From contig JAKLIX010000006.1 of assembly GCA_022709385.1 (NCBI GenBank), positions 124,001 to 188,000 of the forward strand: DNA of 64,000 bases, given 5' to 3'. Every line of letters begins with the position of its first letter. Position 1 is the stretch's first letter. The stretch comes from Bacteroidota bacterium. GTDB lineage: Bacteria; Bacteroidota; Bacteroidia; Bacteroidales; CAIXZF01. Both the position numbers and the translations under genes were made by a program. Positions 10,101-17,168 of this stretch are shown piece after piece. The notes beneath the pieces are model-generated. The model searched no databases. It was not told the origin of the DNA and saw only the letters and a program-made list of their open reading frames with translations.

Positions 10101-11077
10101 TAGCCGGGATCAAAGCCAATAAGGCATTGCTGAGGAAGAACCGTATTTATGAAATGAATGTCAATGGTTTAAACTTCACTCCCACCATGTATGGCGTTTG
10201 GTTCAACGGACCCTCGGGAGCATCGAACGAGTGCAGTAACAACATGATCTCCATGGGCGGGGGTGCCGTGCTCAATCCGCTGATTTGCGGTATCTATGAA
10301 GGTTCTGCCGCTAATACCACGGCCAAGTATTATTATAATACCGTGAATATTTACGGTACGGCTTCCTCCACGAAGAAGTCGTATTGTTTCTACCGCCAGA
10401 ATTCGGTGAACGTGACCATCAAGAACAACATCTTCAGCAACTTCCGTTCTGCCTCACCGCTCGGGCAGTATGCCATCTATACCGTCTCAGGAACCTACTG
10501 GACCTATTGCGACTACAACGACCTGTATTCGGCCACGGCACCGATCGCCGGCTGGGTAGGCGCGGACAAGGCCACCTTCGCCCTGTGGAAGACGGCTTCC
10601 GGCAAGGATGCCCAGAGCGTCAACGTGATGCCGGTGTACTTCAGCAATACCGACCTGCACCTGATGCCGTCCAATACGGGCATAGACGGCAAGGGGAATC
10701 CCATCGCCACCTATACGACCGACATCGACGGAAATATCCGCAATGTAGCCACCCCGGATATCGGTTGCGATGAATTTACGGCTGTATTGCCAAGGCTGGA
10801 GGAGGAAGGGCCGCAACAGGCTGATCTGAGGGTTTATCCCAATCCTTTCACTTCCGTAACCAGCCTCGAACTTGTCCTTCCGGAGGACGGGGTCGTGGAG
10901 CTGTGTGTCTACAACCTGCTGGGTGAAAGGGTAGGGGAGATCCGTCAGGGCATGATGTACCGTGGGATCCATACTTTCAGCTTCCGGGCAGAGGATTTGC
11001 CGGCCGGCATGTATTTCTGCCGGATGGTGGTGGAAGGGAAGAAGACGATCGTCAAAAGAATGCAATTGCTGAAGTGA
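4193..11077 (+). CDS. Giant T9SS-secreted surface protein with HYR and beta-helix regions
   Basis: About 2294 aa from the ATG at 4193, chosen over 4148 because it gives a clean signal peptide (MKKKCILLPGIMMIILCMIL...VVAQ). In order: a LamG-like N-terminal region; a module starting RSRTSGAWDNVSTWQQY; long stretches of Gly/Ser/Thr-rich beta repeats; Ig-like domains (about residues 1085-1260); HYR modules around 1260-1420 (ITCPQAISV...TSDNC...VTWTVYDVNGN); a PKD/SprB-like part; and a right-handed parallel beta-helix region around 1600-2100. The last ~80 residues are a type A T9SS sorting domain (RVYPNPFTSVTSLEL...GMYFCRMVVEGKKTIVKRM). It is exported and anchored or released at the outer membrane. 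Adhesin or polymer-binding roles are plausible but unproven. Paralogous to the gene broken by the prophage. Confidence 0.85.
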   Translation: MKKKCILLPGIMMIILCMILSTMVVAQTTVFSDDFSTFQSATWTTAGSIGASSWSVNRSGNDWGARRNTSPAQLEITNDVGGTTNVAGWAFAYLSTASLSSPYEPALNQNPGLVSWTFNMRQIRTDPSGFATANYGIAFVLSATQATVNSSGNGYAVVLGQSGSTDPLRLARFTTGLSGTLTSIITSNTAGLTDFGTDYLSVKVTYDPSTDNWELFVRNDGTSAFVDPSTGTLTSQGTAADNTYTASSFSFLGAYWQGSTSANQTAFFDNVSVSVISAPVVLQEQWRSRTSGAWDNVSTWQQYNGSTWVNATEYPGQNTPTEPDPSASVQPDHVVTVLGPVEFGDIEVQSGGTLVIQDAVTLSVPAGKTLTVNGIMTMQDEARVNGAGAFLLNSGGRLNIGSVEGITVADAAGNIRTAGGRTYSSGAIFMYKRVADADMVTGDGLTQHTPADLIISNSGSTVTLSAPTTISRNLNITGGTLDADNNNLSVGGNWSSSGTFLPGNATVTFFGPDAATIASSTFNHVVFSGSGSKTAGGALTIGGNLTITDNFSAGSVTHAIAGDWVNNGTFSAGTSTINFNGTNDLQTISGSSTTTFNILRVAKGAQHRILEVLALIGLSGASNPLVIADGTFKLSSPSVIQPFTTSAGATIPGGGGFWNNGGTILPGNYSWVLYGTFRQSAGTTYIGTAEGQALRYRSNSIITIEGGELSIAGRLGRDNSTNYSTTYTQTGGIVTLNTVGLNNSTFACFDLGNPASSFHMSDGYIVLQRRNANAGLEYLNLAGTCTVTGGTLQVGNAGTPASQYFRIKSQPPLWNLVINDVNDPQVEFYHITHFIQNDCIIGGSLWMTNTDLVLGGDWYNNGNFDPGTATVFMSGTAPQIIGGSFPSSFYHLQINNGNGVFLDNNITVSHQLDLNTGLLTTNAFTLTAEATALIQNASALSYINGRLARVYDAVGSKEFPIGKGGNYRPLTFNYSALSGSSTVMAEQFESAMSGSLPPQTSLLTADRYWEITQTGGSDYEYFVTLDPAGYTPLNPVVMLKKDGGTISSHPTTSPDYTNALAFNSLSEFALGEYNSIITQTFADSKEVCRGETTLGLTASVSPVPDGGTIQFYLEGTAVGSPVPVSTIDGTATYTYNPGGLADGGYAIRADFSGNGNYLPGSSHPGNDGVLTVFDLPAAPAGSDVNETDCFGTPYTGSATAGSNEYIIWYDASSGGNVTVAPSRSTPGTSLAWAAAVDNTTQCESETRTLVTVTLTADTELPQITCPQAISVNAAPGQCYAIVLNPGIPITSDNCAVFSVDNDAPANGQYSVGIHLVTWTVYDVNGNSATCTQQITVNDNQKPLVQCPLPLYLCIEPELTGLVINGIQPVTGDNCGVSSVTWTASGVTNTGGSNDASGTFFNVGQNWVTYTVTDVNKNTSTCSFSIQIYNRPVAQASVNPGQYCQGEEVTLEGSAAGGSGTGYQYAWLGPGGYTGAGQQAVIGDIQPGQSGQYILVVTDSRQCASANDASVSITVLPLPEVSFTGSITSSCLDSSPVFLTGGYPEGGSYSGNGVVNGVFYPVLSGAGFHVITYAFTGGNGCTNFATNTAYVYSSIQSAVTVGSGGDYPNLSGNGGLFEAVNSLTLCGNLEVRIISDLNEPGTHALNQWSDNGFGPYTMTIMPDQPVLRNITGNVASDMIRFNGADGVIIDGSFDGEGRYLLFRNLASYNSTFTYLNDATNHTLRNCIIEGCSRVTTGGVLLLSNGAVTGNDNFLIENSIFRNASPTVLPNNLIGSNSSIAQHHSDIVIRNNVFSDFRSSGILVTGAGGGSGFTIADNVFYCSLPQSMAQTVINFAPGLATTANVISGNRIGGSDETSGGTPWTNTAALQFRGIYVKSGNFSIENNEIGNITLSSTGAAAFTGIELAVIQGLQSQVKNNTIGSASLANAISIAGTGAFTGILVASTIPVQLLESNTIANITYTSTGTGSPVIAGIKANKALLRKNRIYEMNVNGLNFTPTMYGVWFNGPSGASNECSNNMISMGGGAVLNPLICGIYEGSAANTTAKYYYNTVNIYGTASSTKKSYCFYRQNSVNVTIKNNIFSNFRSASPLGQYAIYTVSGTYWTYCDYNDLYSATAPIAGWVGADKATFALWKTASGKDAQSVNVMPVYFSNTDLHLMPSNTGIDGKGNPIATYTTDIDGNIRNVATPDIGCDEFTAVLPRLEEEGPQQADLRVYPNPFTSVTSLELVLPEDGVVELCVYNLLGERVGEIRQGMMYRGIHTFSFRAEDLPAGMYFCRMVVEGKKTIVKRMQLLK

Positions 11078-11102
11078 TGGCTGGTTAGCAGGCTGAAAAA
11101 GA

Positions 11103-11163
11103 ACCACAAAGGCACATAGGACACATAGGATAAATATCTATGTGATCTATGTGCCTTTGTGGT
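11103..11163. repeat. Palindromic 17-bp inverted repeat after the giant gene
   Basis: ACCACAAAGGCACATAG (11103-11119) and CTATGTGCCTTTGTGGT (11147-11163) are perfect reverse complements separated by 27 nt. The pair lies 25 bp after the stop of the giant gene and could act as a terminator in either direction. Its form resembles dispersed palindromic elements seen between genes in many Bacteroidota genomes. Confidence 0.65.
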
Positions 11164-11245
11164 GATAAATGCTTCGACTCCGATAAGAATGAAAAACCCG
11201 GAGCAGTACTTCTCCACGCCCGGCCTTTATACTCATACTTGACAG

Positions 11246-11434
11246 GTTTGCGAATGCAAAGCTGTTTATACCGACACATAGTGGGTCTTCAGTAAAAGAT
11301 CTTCAGAGCGGTGTACGGTATTACTGGTTCTAAACACCACTGTTTCACACTGCTGTCAAGAACCAGTTAAGTTTGAGTAATGCCGTACACCCCTTGATCG
11401 AAATTTTTTCGCAAACTCATTCCGTGTCGGTATA
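11246..11434. repeat. Cluster of interleaved inverted repeats before the ATPase gene
   Basis: The gap 11078-11481 has no gene. Besides the palindrome at 11103-11163 it holds paired arms: GTGTACGGTATTACT and AGTAATGCCGTACAC (one mismatch), flanking an inner TACTGGTTCT / AGAACCAGTTA pair, all within about 11311-11394. An outer pair, TATACCGACAC (11267-11277) and GTGTCGGTATA (11424-11434), encloses it. A further pair, GTTTGCGAA / TTCGCAAAC (near 11247 and 11408), is interleaved with the outer one rather than nested. It could be a small non-autonomous element or a structured leader. Confidence 0.5.
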
Positions 11435-11448
11435 TGTATAAAAAACAT

Positions 11449-11456
11449 TATTTTTG
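11449..11456 (+). promoter_or_regulatory. Bacteroidota -7 promoter box before the ATPase gene
   Basis: TATTTTTG matches TAnnTTTG and lies 25 bp upstream of the ATPase start codon. No confident -33 element was seen. Confidence 0.4.
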
Positions 11457-11481
11457 TCATAAATAATTAAATCTTAAGGCG

Positions 11482-12849
11482 ATGTTTGTAAACAGGGTGA
11501 AGGAAATTGAACGGATAACACAATCTCTTCAGCGTGAGAAGCCACAATTGATTGTTGTATACGGACGAAGGCGTTGCGGGAAATCAACCCTCCTGCATCA
11601 TGTATTACCGAGGGGGTCCATATATTTTTCTGCCGACATGCGGGAAGCTCCGCTGCAAATAGCTGCCTTTGCCAGTCAGGTGGAAGAGGCAGTCAGTGGT
11701 TTTTCGAAGCCAGTTTACCCTGACTGGGAAAGCTTGTTCATTTCATTGAATAATGTATTGAAAGACAGAACGGTAATATGTCTTGATGAATTCCCTTACC
11801 TTGTGAAGCAAAGCCCCGAACTGCCTTCTGTATTGCAAAAGCTGATGGACAAGCTTCAACCAAGGAATTTCCACCTGGTACTTTGCGGGTCATCACAACA
11901 TATGATGCACAGCATGGTGCTGGACATTACATCTCCATTGTATGGAAGATGTGACGAGATCATCAGGGTCAGACCTATGGAAATCCGCAATATGAAAGAA
12001 TTTCTTTCGCTCTCCTCCATCGATGCAGTCAGAGAATTTGGCGTATGGGGGGGAGTACCAAGGTATTGGGAGATCAGACAGCAGTATCATAGTTTTGATG
12101 AGGCGGTGAAAATGGGAGTATTGGACCGTGATGGTTTGTTGTATGAAGAACCTGAACGTATTTTCTTAGATGAAATGCGTACATCCGTACAAGCATATTC
12201 CATCCTTAGTCTGATCGGAGCTGGTGTACATCGTCCATCTGAAATTGCTGCCCGATTGGGGAAACCCCTGACTCACCTTTCGCATGTATTTGGATTTCTG
12301 ATCACTCAGGGGTATATCAGGCGTGAAATTCCCTTTGGTGAATCAACTGCATCCTCAAAAAGAAATCGTTACAAAATTGAAGATTCCTTTCTGAATTTCT
12401 ATTTTACTTTCCTTGTCCCTAACAGAAGCAGACTCGAATCTGATATGAGCTCGGTTGTATGGAGAGAAACCAAAAAAGCATATGATCAGTACATTTCGTT
12501 TGTATGGGAGGATCTATGCAGAAAGGTAGTTCCCTGCATGGACATTGAGGGAGTACGCTTCAATCCTGCCCGCCGCTGGTGGGGAGGTGGTTTAGATAAA
12601 AAACCCCTGGAAATCGACATTGTGGCCACTTCCCTTGACAACGACTGTCTGCTTATTGCCGAAGTAAAATGGACAGACCGGAATTGTCTGGATGAAGTCA
12701 TTGAATCTCTGAATCGTAAAGCTGGGAACATACCTTTCAAAAAACCCGGGAGAATAATCAGAGCACTGTTTCAGAAGGTCCCTGCCACGCATCCTGAGAT
12801 ATCTGTTTTCACTCCGGATGACATTATTGAATATTCACTTGAGGTGTGA
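11482..12849 (+). CDS. AAA-type ATPase with DUF234-like C-terminal domain
   Basis: 455 aa. The N-terminal ATPase has a Walker A motif in YGRRRCGKSTLLHHV (about residues 28-42) and a Walker B-like VICLDEFPYL (about 96-105), followed by the sensor-like LCGSSQHMM. This pattern belongs to the STAND-like ATPases common in archaea and Bacteroidota. A winged-helix segment (ILSLIGAGVHRPSEIAARLG) is next. The C-terminal part (EIDIVATSLDNDCLLIAEVKW) has the E/D...E-x-K spacing of a PD-(D/E)XK-type nuclease fold, as in DUF234. Function is not established; these genes are frequently mobile or defence-associated. It stands alone between repeat-rich gaps. Confidence 0.75.
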   Translation: MFVNRVKEIERITQSLQREKPQLIVVYGRRRCGKSTLLHHVLPRGSIYFSADMREAPLQIAAFASQVEEAVSGFSKPVYPDWESLFISLNNVLKDRTVICLDEFPYLVKQSPELPSVLQKLMDKLQPRNFHLVLCGSSQHMMHSMVLDITSPLYGRCDEIIRVRPMEIRNMKEFLSLSSIDAVREFGVWGGVPRYWEIRQQYHSFDEAVKMGVLDRDGLLYEEPERIFLDEMRTSVQAYSILSLIGAGVHRPSEIAARLGKPLTHLSHVFGFLITQGYIRREIPFGESTASSKRNRYKIEDSFLNFYFTFLVPNRSRLESDMSSVVWRETKKAYDQYISFVWEDLCRKVVPCMDIEGVRFNPARRWWGGGLDKKPLEIDIVATSLDNDCLLIAEVKWTDRNCLDEVIESLNRKAGNIPFKKPGRIIRALFQKVPATHPEISVFTPDDIIEYSLEV

Positions 12850-12962
12850 ACAACTTTCGGATTTATCTTTTAAACCTGGAATTTGTTACTTGCTTCTTAA
12901 CCTGTTATTTCCCGGGCCTTGGATATTGATTCTTGATCTATTGATCATTGAAGCTTGGACAG

Positions 12963-13005
12963 GATAAATCGTGTCTCTCGAGTGGACACGATAAATCGTG
13001 TCTCT
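12963..13005. repeat. Tandem 16-bp repeat forming a palindrome
   Basis: GATAAATCGTGTCTCT occurs at 12963-12978 and again at 12990-13005 (27-bp period). The second copy, with its upstream GACACG, makes the hairpin GACACG-ATAAAT-CGTGTC (12985-13002). The surrounding gap 12850-13115 has no other feature I can support. This looks like an intergenic repeat element. Confidence 0.55.
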
Positions 13006-13115
13006 ACTAATATCAAACGACTCAACTTCTAAACCACTAAACCCCTAAACCATTCTCCAGCCGGAACACTGAAAGTTTTTTTATTACCTTGCACTGTTAT
13101 TGGTATTTTCTTTTT

Positions 13116-15065
13116 ATGGCTGAAAGAAAAAAGAAAAATATAGTTTTGTTGCTTATTTTTACCTGTATTTGCCTGGTATACAGTGATGTCCTTGCCCAGT
13201 CTGCTCCTTCACGTGCTGCAAGGAATCTGAATACTCCCGCCCTGCCACCGGTGCAATGGATGCCATCTGCAGGTTTCCCCGATTCCGACAGCATCGCGCA
13301 ACTCCTGCAGGGCCTTGAAACCGCAGAGAAGGTAAACCGTCTGATTGAACTTGCAAAGAAGTATTCCATGCGCAATCCCGGTTTGAGCATGCAACTTGCC
13401 GAACAGGCAAACAGCCTGGCACAGCAATCAGACGATTTGCCTTTAAAGGCTACAGCACTTAATGCCTTATCTATCCTTCATTTTTATGCCGGCCGGAATA
13501 CACTCGCTCTTGAATGTATCCTCAATGCGATAGGATATCTGAATCAGGAAAAGGAGCAAGCCGCTGACAGTTTTCCTGTGCTCGGACGGCTTGAAAGTAT
13601 GTACGGCAATGCAGGGAATATCTACCAAAACCTCGGTCAGCCCGACATGGCCCTTCAGATGCAACTGAATGCATTAAGGATATCTGCGGGTTTAATGCTC
13701 CTGAAACAAGATGATCCTCAGCTTGTTAAGACGCACATTACTATTGTCAATAATGCGGCAGTCCTTTACTGGCAAATGGGCGATCGCTCAAAAGCAAAAA
13801 ACATGCTGAATGAGGCCCTGAAACTTGCCCGGGAGTTGCAGAACGGTGAATCTATCAAAATCACACTCAATAACATAGGGCTTATTTATATTGATGAACA
13901 GCGCTTCGATGATGCGTTCAATACCTATCAGGAAGCACTGGAGTTGGGAAAAAAAACCGGGGATAGTCTCGGTATCAGCGGCAATTACAATAACCTGGGC
14001 CTGATCATGGAGAAAATGGGAAGGAAGAAAGAGGCCATTCATTATTATCTGCTGTCGCTCAGAATAAGTGAAGGGATGACATATCCCTTGGGGATTGCCA
14101 ACACCTGTGCCAACCTCGGCAGGGTTTACAAGGAACTCAACCGTATGGACAGCGCCCTGTATTTCGCCCACCGGGGAACAAAGCTTTCGCTTCAAACCGA
14201 AAACCTGACTTACCTCCAAAAGAACTACCAGACCCTTTACCAGGTGTACAAACAAATGGGCATAGCCGACAAAGCCCTTGAATATCATGAATTATCGAAG
14301 CAGGTATCCGACAGTATCTTTAATGAGGACAGAAGCAGAAAAATCGCCGAGATGGAGGCCAGGTTTCAGAATGAAAAAAAGGAAAAGGAAAACCAAATAT
14401 TAAGGCAAAAGATTGAAATTCAGCAACGTACTAAGCTGCTAATTCTTATCAGCGCCATCAGCCTGATCATTCTGGCCCTCTACCTGCTGAGCTACTATCG
14501 CCTGAAAAACAGAAACCTCCGGCAAAAAACCACCCTGCTGGAGCAGGAAAAGGTACTACAGGAAATGATCAAAGCCCGCCTCGAAGACCAGTTGTTTGCT
14601 GAAAAGGAGATCAACCGACTGCAGCAGGAGAAACTGGAGCATCAAAACAGAGAACTGAGTTCCAGAATATTGCATGTGATCAGCATCAATGAAATGATAG
14701 ACGATATCAGGCAAACTTTGGAGGACTCGAGGACCCGGGAGGGTGGGGCGCTCGATCAGTGCATGCTCAGGATTAATCAGTTGCTGAAGGAGAGCATCGA
14801 TCTGGGAGCTGCATGGGATCAATTTAAAATGCACTTCGACGAAGTGAATCCCGGTTTCTTTCTCCAACTTCAGGAAAATTATCCGGATCTGAGCCAGCAT
14901 GATCTGAAATTATGTGCTTATTATCGTATTAATTTGGGAACCAAAGAGATAGCCAGGATGCTAAATGTCTCTCCGGCTGCTGTTCAGAAAAGCAGACACC
15001 GCCTGAGAAAAAAGATGGAGATCCCTTCCGATGTGGAAATGGCTGAATTTATGAGCCGATTTTAG
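13116..15065 (+). CDS. TPR sensor/regulator with transmembrane segment and LuxR-like HTH
   Basis: 649 aa from the ATG at 13116, chosen because MAERKKKNIVLLLIFTCICL begins a good signal sequence. Residues ~60-430 hold tetratricopeptide repeats (for example TLNNIGLIYIDEQRFDDAFN and YNNLGLIMEKMGRKKEAIHY). One transmembrane helix follows near 450 (LLILISAISLIILALYLLSYY), then a long coiled coil, and a C-terminal helix-turn-helix (LKLCAYYRINLGTKEIARML...AVQKSRHRLRKKM) of the LuxR/GerE type. The layout fits the Bacteroidota family in which a periplasmic TPR domain senses a signal and a cytoplasmic HTH binds DNA. Target genes are unknown; the next two genes are candidates only by position. Confidence 0.85.
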   Translation: MAERKKKNIVLLLIFTCICLVYSDVLAQSAPSRAARNLNTPALPPVQWMPSAGFPDSDSIAQLLQGLETAEKVNRLIELAKKYSMRNPGLSMQLAEQANSLAQQSDDLPLKATALNALSILHFYAGRNTLALECILNAIGYLNQEKEQAADSFPVLGRLESMYGNAGNIYQNLGQPDMALQMQLNALRISAGLMLLKQDDPQLVKTHITIVNNAAVLYWQMGDRSKAKNMLNEALKLARELQNGESIKITLNNIGLIYIDEQRFDDAFNTYQEALELGKKTGDSLGISGNYNNLGLIMEKMGRKKEAIHYYLLSLRISEGMTYPLGIANTCANLGRVYKELNRMDSALYFAHRGTKLSLQTENLTYLQKNYQTLYQVYKQMGIADKALEYHELSKQVSDSIFNEDRSRKIAEMEARFQNEKKEKENQILRQKIEIQQRTKLLILISAISLIILALYLLSYYRLKNRNLRQKTTLLEQEKVLQEMIKARLEDQLFAEKEINRLQQEKLEHQNRELSSRILHVISINEMIDDIRQTLEDSRTREGGALDQCMLRINQLLKESIDLGAAWDQFKMHFDEVNPGFFLQLQENYPDLSQHDLKLCAYYRINLGTKEIARMLNVSPAAVQKSRHRLRKKMEIPSDVEMAEFMSRF

Positions 15066-15170
15066 CTTTCCGGAAATACTTCCTGCTTCATTACTGGATT
15101 CATAATGTATTGTTAATTAATTTTTTATTAATTAATTTTCCCTTGTCCAGGCTTTGTCCAAGCCTGAAAT

Positions 15171-15202
15171 TTGACATACGCGCATAGGCAGGTTTACCTT
15201 TG
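15171..15202 (+). promoter_or_regulatory. Full Bacteroidota promoter before the acylphosphatase-like gene
   Basis: TTG of TTTGACA at 15171-15173 and TACCTTTG at 15195-15202 are 21 bp apart, close to the Bacteroidota consensus. The ATG at 15207 would lie at or before the transcription start, which argues for the next ATG at 15231. Confidence 0.6.
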
Positions 15203-15230
15203 AATCATGCGTCAACCAGGGAATCTTCAC

Positions 15231-15560
15231 ATGAACTCCGGAATATCTGATCGTCCAGGAAACAACACTGTTCATCAACCACCGCTTACCAGAAGCATCA
15301 TCACCCTGAGCGGACAATGCTCAGGTCCGACCCGTCCGATTTTCGAAATTTACAGAGCCGCCGTCCAGCACGGGATGAAGGGATCCGTCAGGAAATCGGC
15401 GGATGAATCTCTGGTGATTACCATTGAAGCGGTGGAGGATGAAAAACAGCTTTTTATGTCCTGGCTGACCAACTATGCCCGGGCAACAGGTTTTTCTTTG
15501 AAATGTGTCGAATCAGAAAAACTGATGAGATTCACCGGCTTCTTGATTGCGGCAACCTGA
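15231..15560 (+). CDS. Divergent acylphosphatase-like protein
   Basis: 109 aa if started at 15231; an earlier ATG at 15207 is only 4 bp after the -7 box. The core IITLSGQCSGPTRPIFEIY...AVQHGMKGSVRKSADES...ITIEAVEDEKQLFMSWL follows the acylphosphatase order (beta strand, GxVQGVGFR loop, helix, GxVxN strand). The catalytic loop is changed: the usual VQGVGFR reads CSGPTRP, and the catalytic Asn of GxVxN is replaced by Lys (GSVRKS). It is therefore likely an acylphosphatase fold without the classical activity, or a decaying gene. Family assignment is by pattern only. Confidence 0.5.
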   Translation: MNSGISDRPGNNTVHQPPLTRSIITLSGQCSGPTRPIFEIYRAAVQHGMKGSVRKSADESLVITIEAVEDEKQLFMSWLTNYARATGFSLKCVESEKLMRFTGFLIAAT

Positions 15561-15624
15561 TATCATCAGCTGTATCAATATTATCCAGTTCGTTAGATGT
15601 TGTGAAATATTAAAATATTGTAAT

Positions 15625-16038
15625 ATGAAGACACCAGTATCAAAATGTCATCCTTCGGGAATCATTTCCGCATGCTTCGCTATTCTTTGCGGCCTGCTGT
15701 TCATGCAGCAGCTTGAAGCACAGGAGTATATCACAACCATCAGTGACTGGACCAATGTGTATCACGGGACATCCACTGAGTACCTAAACATTCCGTATGA
15801 TGTGCCTGAAGGGTCAAATGATTACCGTTTGCTGGTCATGGCAGTGTCGGTTACACGGGCCTCGCTTTCCGGCTTTAGCTGTACAACGCCCCAGTATGGT
15901 CTGAAATCGTTCACGCATATCAATTCCGATCTGAGCGTTCCAAATTTTCAGTCAACTGCATTGTTTTATCTGAAGGAATCAGAGCTGGATCAGGCTGTGA
16001 ATAATGTGTTAAGGATAAGGATTACCTCTTCGGCATTG
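15625..16038 (+). pseudogene. N-terminal fragment of a giant secreted protein cut by the prophage
   Basis: 138 codons of host sequence starting MKTPVSKCHPSGIISACFAI, a Sec signal peptide ending ...LEAQ, followed by a secreted domain (YITTISDWTNVYHGTSTEYL). The frame then runs into prophage DNA and stops at 16176, adding 46 phage-coded residues. The broken gene resumes at 55720: joining 16038 to 55724 (one copy of ATTG) keeps the reading frame and gives ITSSALVITDIFVAVFDFVD. The fragment is probably still transcribed but cannot yield the full protein. Confidence 0.85.
16035..16038 (+). repeat. Left target-site duplication (ATTG)
   Basis: ATTG at 16035-16038 is repeated at 55720-55723. The 5-bp windows differ by one base (CATTG versus AATTG), so the duplication is either 4 bp or 5 bp with one change. 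It marks the left boundary of the prophage. Confidence 0.75.
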
Positions 16039-16082
16039 TATAATCGCCAAAACGAAATGTGCAAATTTCTAAAACGAAATGC
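16039..16082 (+). promoter_or_regulatory. Left-terminal transposase-binding sites (two adjoining 22-bp units)
   Basis: CCAAAACGAAATGT at 16047-16060 and CTAAAACGAAATGC at 16069-16082 are exactly 22 bp apart, so the end is two abutting 22-bp units (16039-16060 and 16061-16082). The right terminus carries the same core in inverse orientation. By analogy with Mu R1/R2 these are inferred transposase sites. Confidence 0.65.
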
Positions 16083-16154
16083 GATTTTTTACACACATTC
16101 GTATTTTTTTCAACTGGGCGTCAGAACATACCTACCAGATATTACTTTTGTGTC

Positions 16155-16261
16155 GCAACATCACTTATCTTCATAATATGGCTTATGTTTCCCAACATAG
16201 AGCCCGGCCTTGGGGGAAACCCCTGGATAAGTGATGTTGCAATCCTGTCCTGCCGGGCTCT
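16155..16261. other. Structured non-coding region at the left prophage end
   Basis: Arms GCAACATCACTTATC (16155-16169) and GATAAGTGATGTTGC (16226-16240) pair perfectly. Inside the loop lies AGAGCCCGGC (16199-16208), which pairs with GCCGGGCTCT (16252-16261) outside it, so the two stems cross (pseudoknot geometry). A small ATGTT/AACAT hairpin (16185-16198) is also present. The region is immediately downstream of the methylase gene on its strand, so it would be in that transcript's 3' end. Confidence 0.5.
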
Positions 16262-16267
16262 CCTCTT

Positions 16268-17062
16268 TTATATTGGGTAGTTTGCTGTAAGCACCTCGAT
16301 CTTTGTCGGTCTTACCGCCTTCTTTGATGCTGCCACAGGCATTTTGAAGCATCGCTGGTACCAACCGTACTCTTTACAGTATTCATCAATAACGGCTTGT
16401 GGATAGTTACTCAGAAGGAACTTACCCTTCACTTGGGTTAAGGTCTTCAGTAACTGCTCCAGATCATCAACCGTATACCCGGCATAATGTGCCTGATCGG
16501 TATTTGGATAAGGTGGATCAAGGTAGTGGAAGGAACCAGGAGTATCAAACGTTCTGATCACCGAAATGGCATCCCTGCATTCGACTTGGGTATACTCCAG
16601 TCGTAGAGCGAGGTCCTCGGTGAATTGGATCTTCTTATTCCTTACTTTAATTGCCATGCTCCCCTTTTTGCGGTCGTAGCCCCAGGAATTTGATAGCTGG
16701 GAACTGAACCCTTGTGTTGCCAGAACCCAAACGGCCCATGCCCTTTTCACCTGATCATGAGGCTTAGGGTCACTATATATTGCCCAGGCTTGTGCGTGCA
16801 TCTTACGGGAATGAAGTGTGCTTTTGACGAGCTCCTTTATCGCTTGGTATTGTGTTTTGACCACAATGTAGAAGTTGATCAACTCTTCGTTAAGGTCGTT
16901 GATTACCTCAACTTTTGCCGGTTTTTTGGCCCAGTATACTGCTGCGCCACCACAGAAGGGTTCGTCATAAAGGTGATGCTCCGGAATGAGAGGCAAGATA
17001 TGCCTGAGCATCTTTTGTTTGCCCCCGTAGTAACTGATCGGGGTAGTCAGATTTTTGTCCAT
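16268..17062 (-). CDS. D12-class N6-adenine DNA methyltransferase
   Basis: 264 aa, typical for Dam-like enzymes. It transfers methyl from S-adenosylmethionine to adenine N6 in DNA. Visible motifs: N-terminal YYGGKQ (11-16), SAM-binding motif I EPFCGGAAVYW (34-44), motif around VINDLNEELINFY (53-65) and catalytic DPPY (182-185). No partner restriction gene is nearby, so it is an orphan phage methylase that likely protects phage DNA from host restriction or marks it during the lytic cycle. It lies at the distal end of the prophage, the position of the mom modification genes in Mu. The terminator at 17115-17151 separates it from the lipoprotein gene. Confidence 0.9.
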   Translation of the reverse strand: MDKNLTTPISYYGGKQKMLRHILPLIPEHHLYDEPFCGGAAVYWAKKPAKVEVINDLNEELINFYIVVKTQYQAIKELVKSTLHSRKMHAQAWAIYSDPKPHDQVKRAWAVWVLATQGFSSQLSNSWGYDRKKGSMAIKVRNKKIQFTEDLALRLEYTQVECRDAISVIRTFDTPGSFHYLDPPYPNTDQAHYAGYTVDDLEQLLKTLTQVKGKFLLSNYPQAVIDEYCKEYGWYQRCFKMPVAASKKAVRPTKIEVLTANYPI

Positions 17063-17114
17063 TTTAAAAGAGGTTTAAGGGTTGTTAAATTGCTTATGTC
17101 CCCATCCTCCTTAC

Positions 17115-17151
17115 ATAAAAAATGGGTTACCCTGGACAGATAACCCATTTT
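17115..17151 (-). terminator. Rho-independent terminator after the late operon
   Basis: AAAATGGGTTA (17119-17129) and TAACCCATTTT (17141-17151) form an 11-bp stem. On the minus strand it is followed by a T run (ATTTTTTATG), directly after the lipoprotein gene that ends at 17169. Confidence 0.75.
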
Positions 17152-17168
17152 GCTTCGGTGAATTTGTG

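Noticed and set aside
12963..13005. Direct repeats as a target-site duplication of an insertion sequence
   Set aside because: Only 11 bp separate the copies and no transposase is present; better explained as a palindromic repeat.
16059..16280. Plus-strand 73-codon open frame at the left prophage end
   Set aside because: Covers the transposase-site and inverted-repeat region and has no protein-like features.
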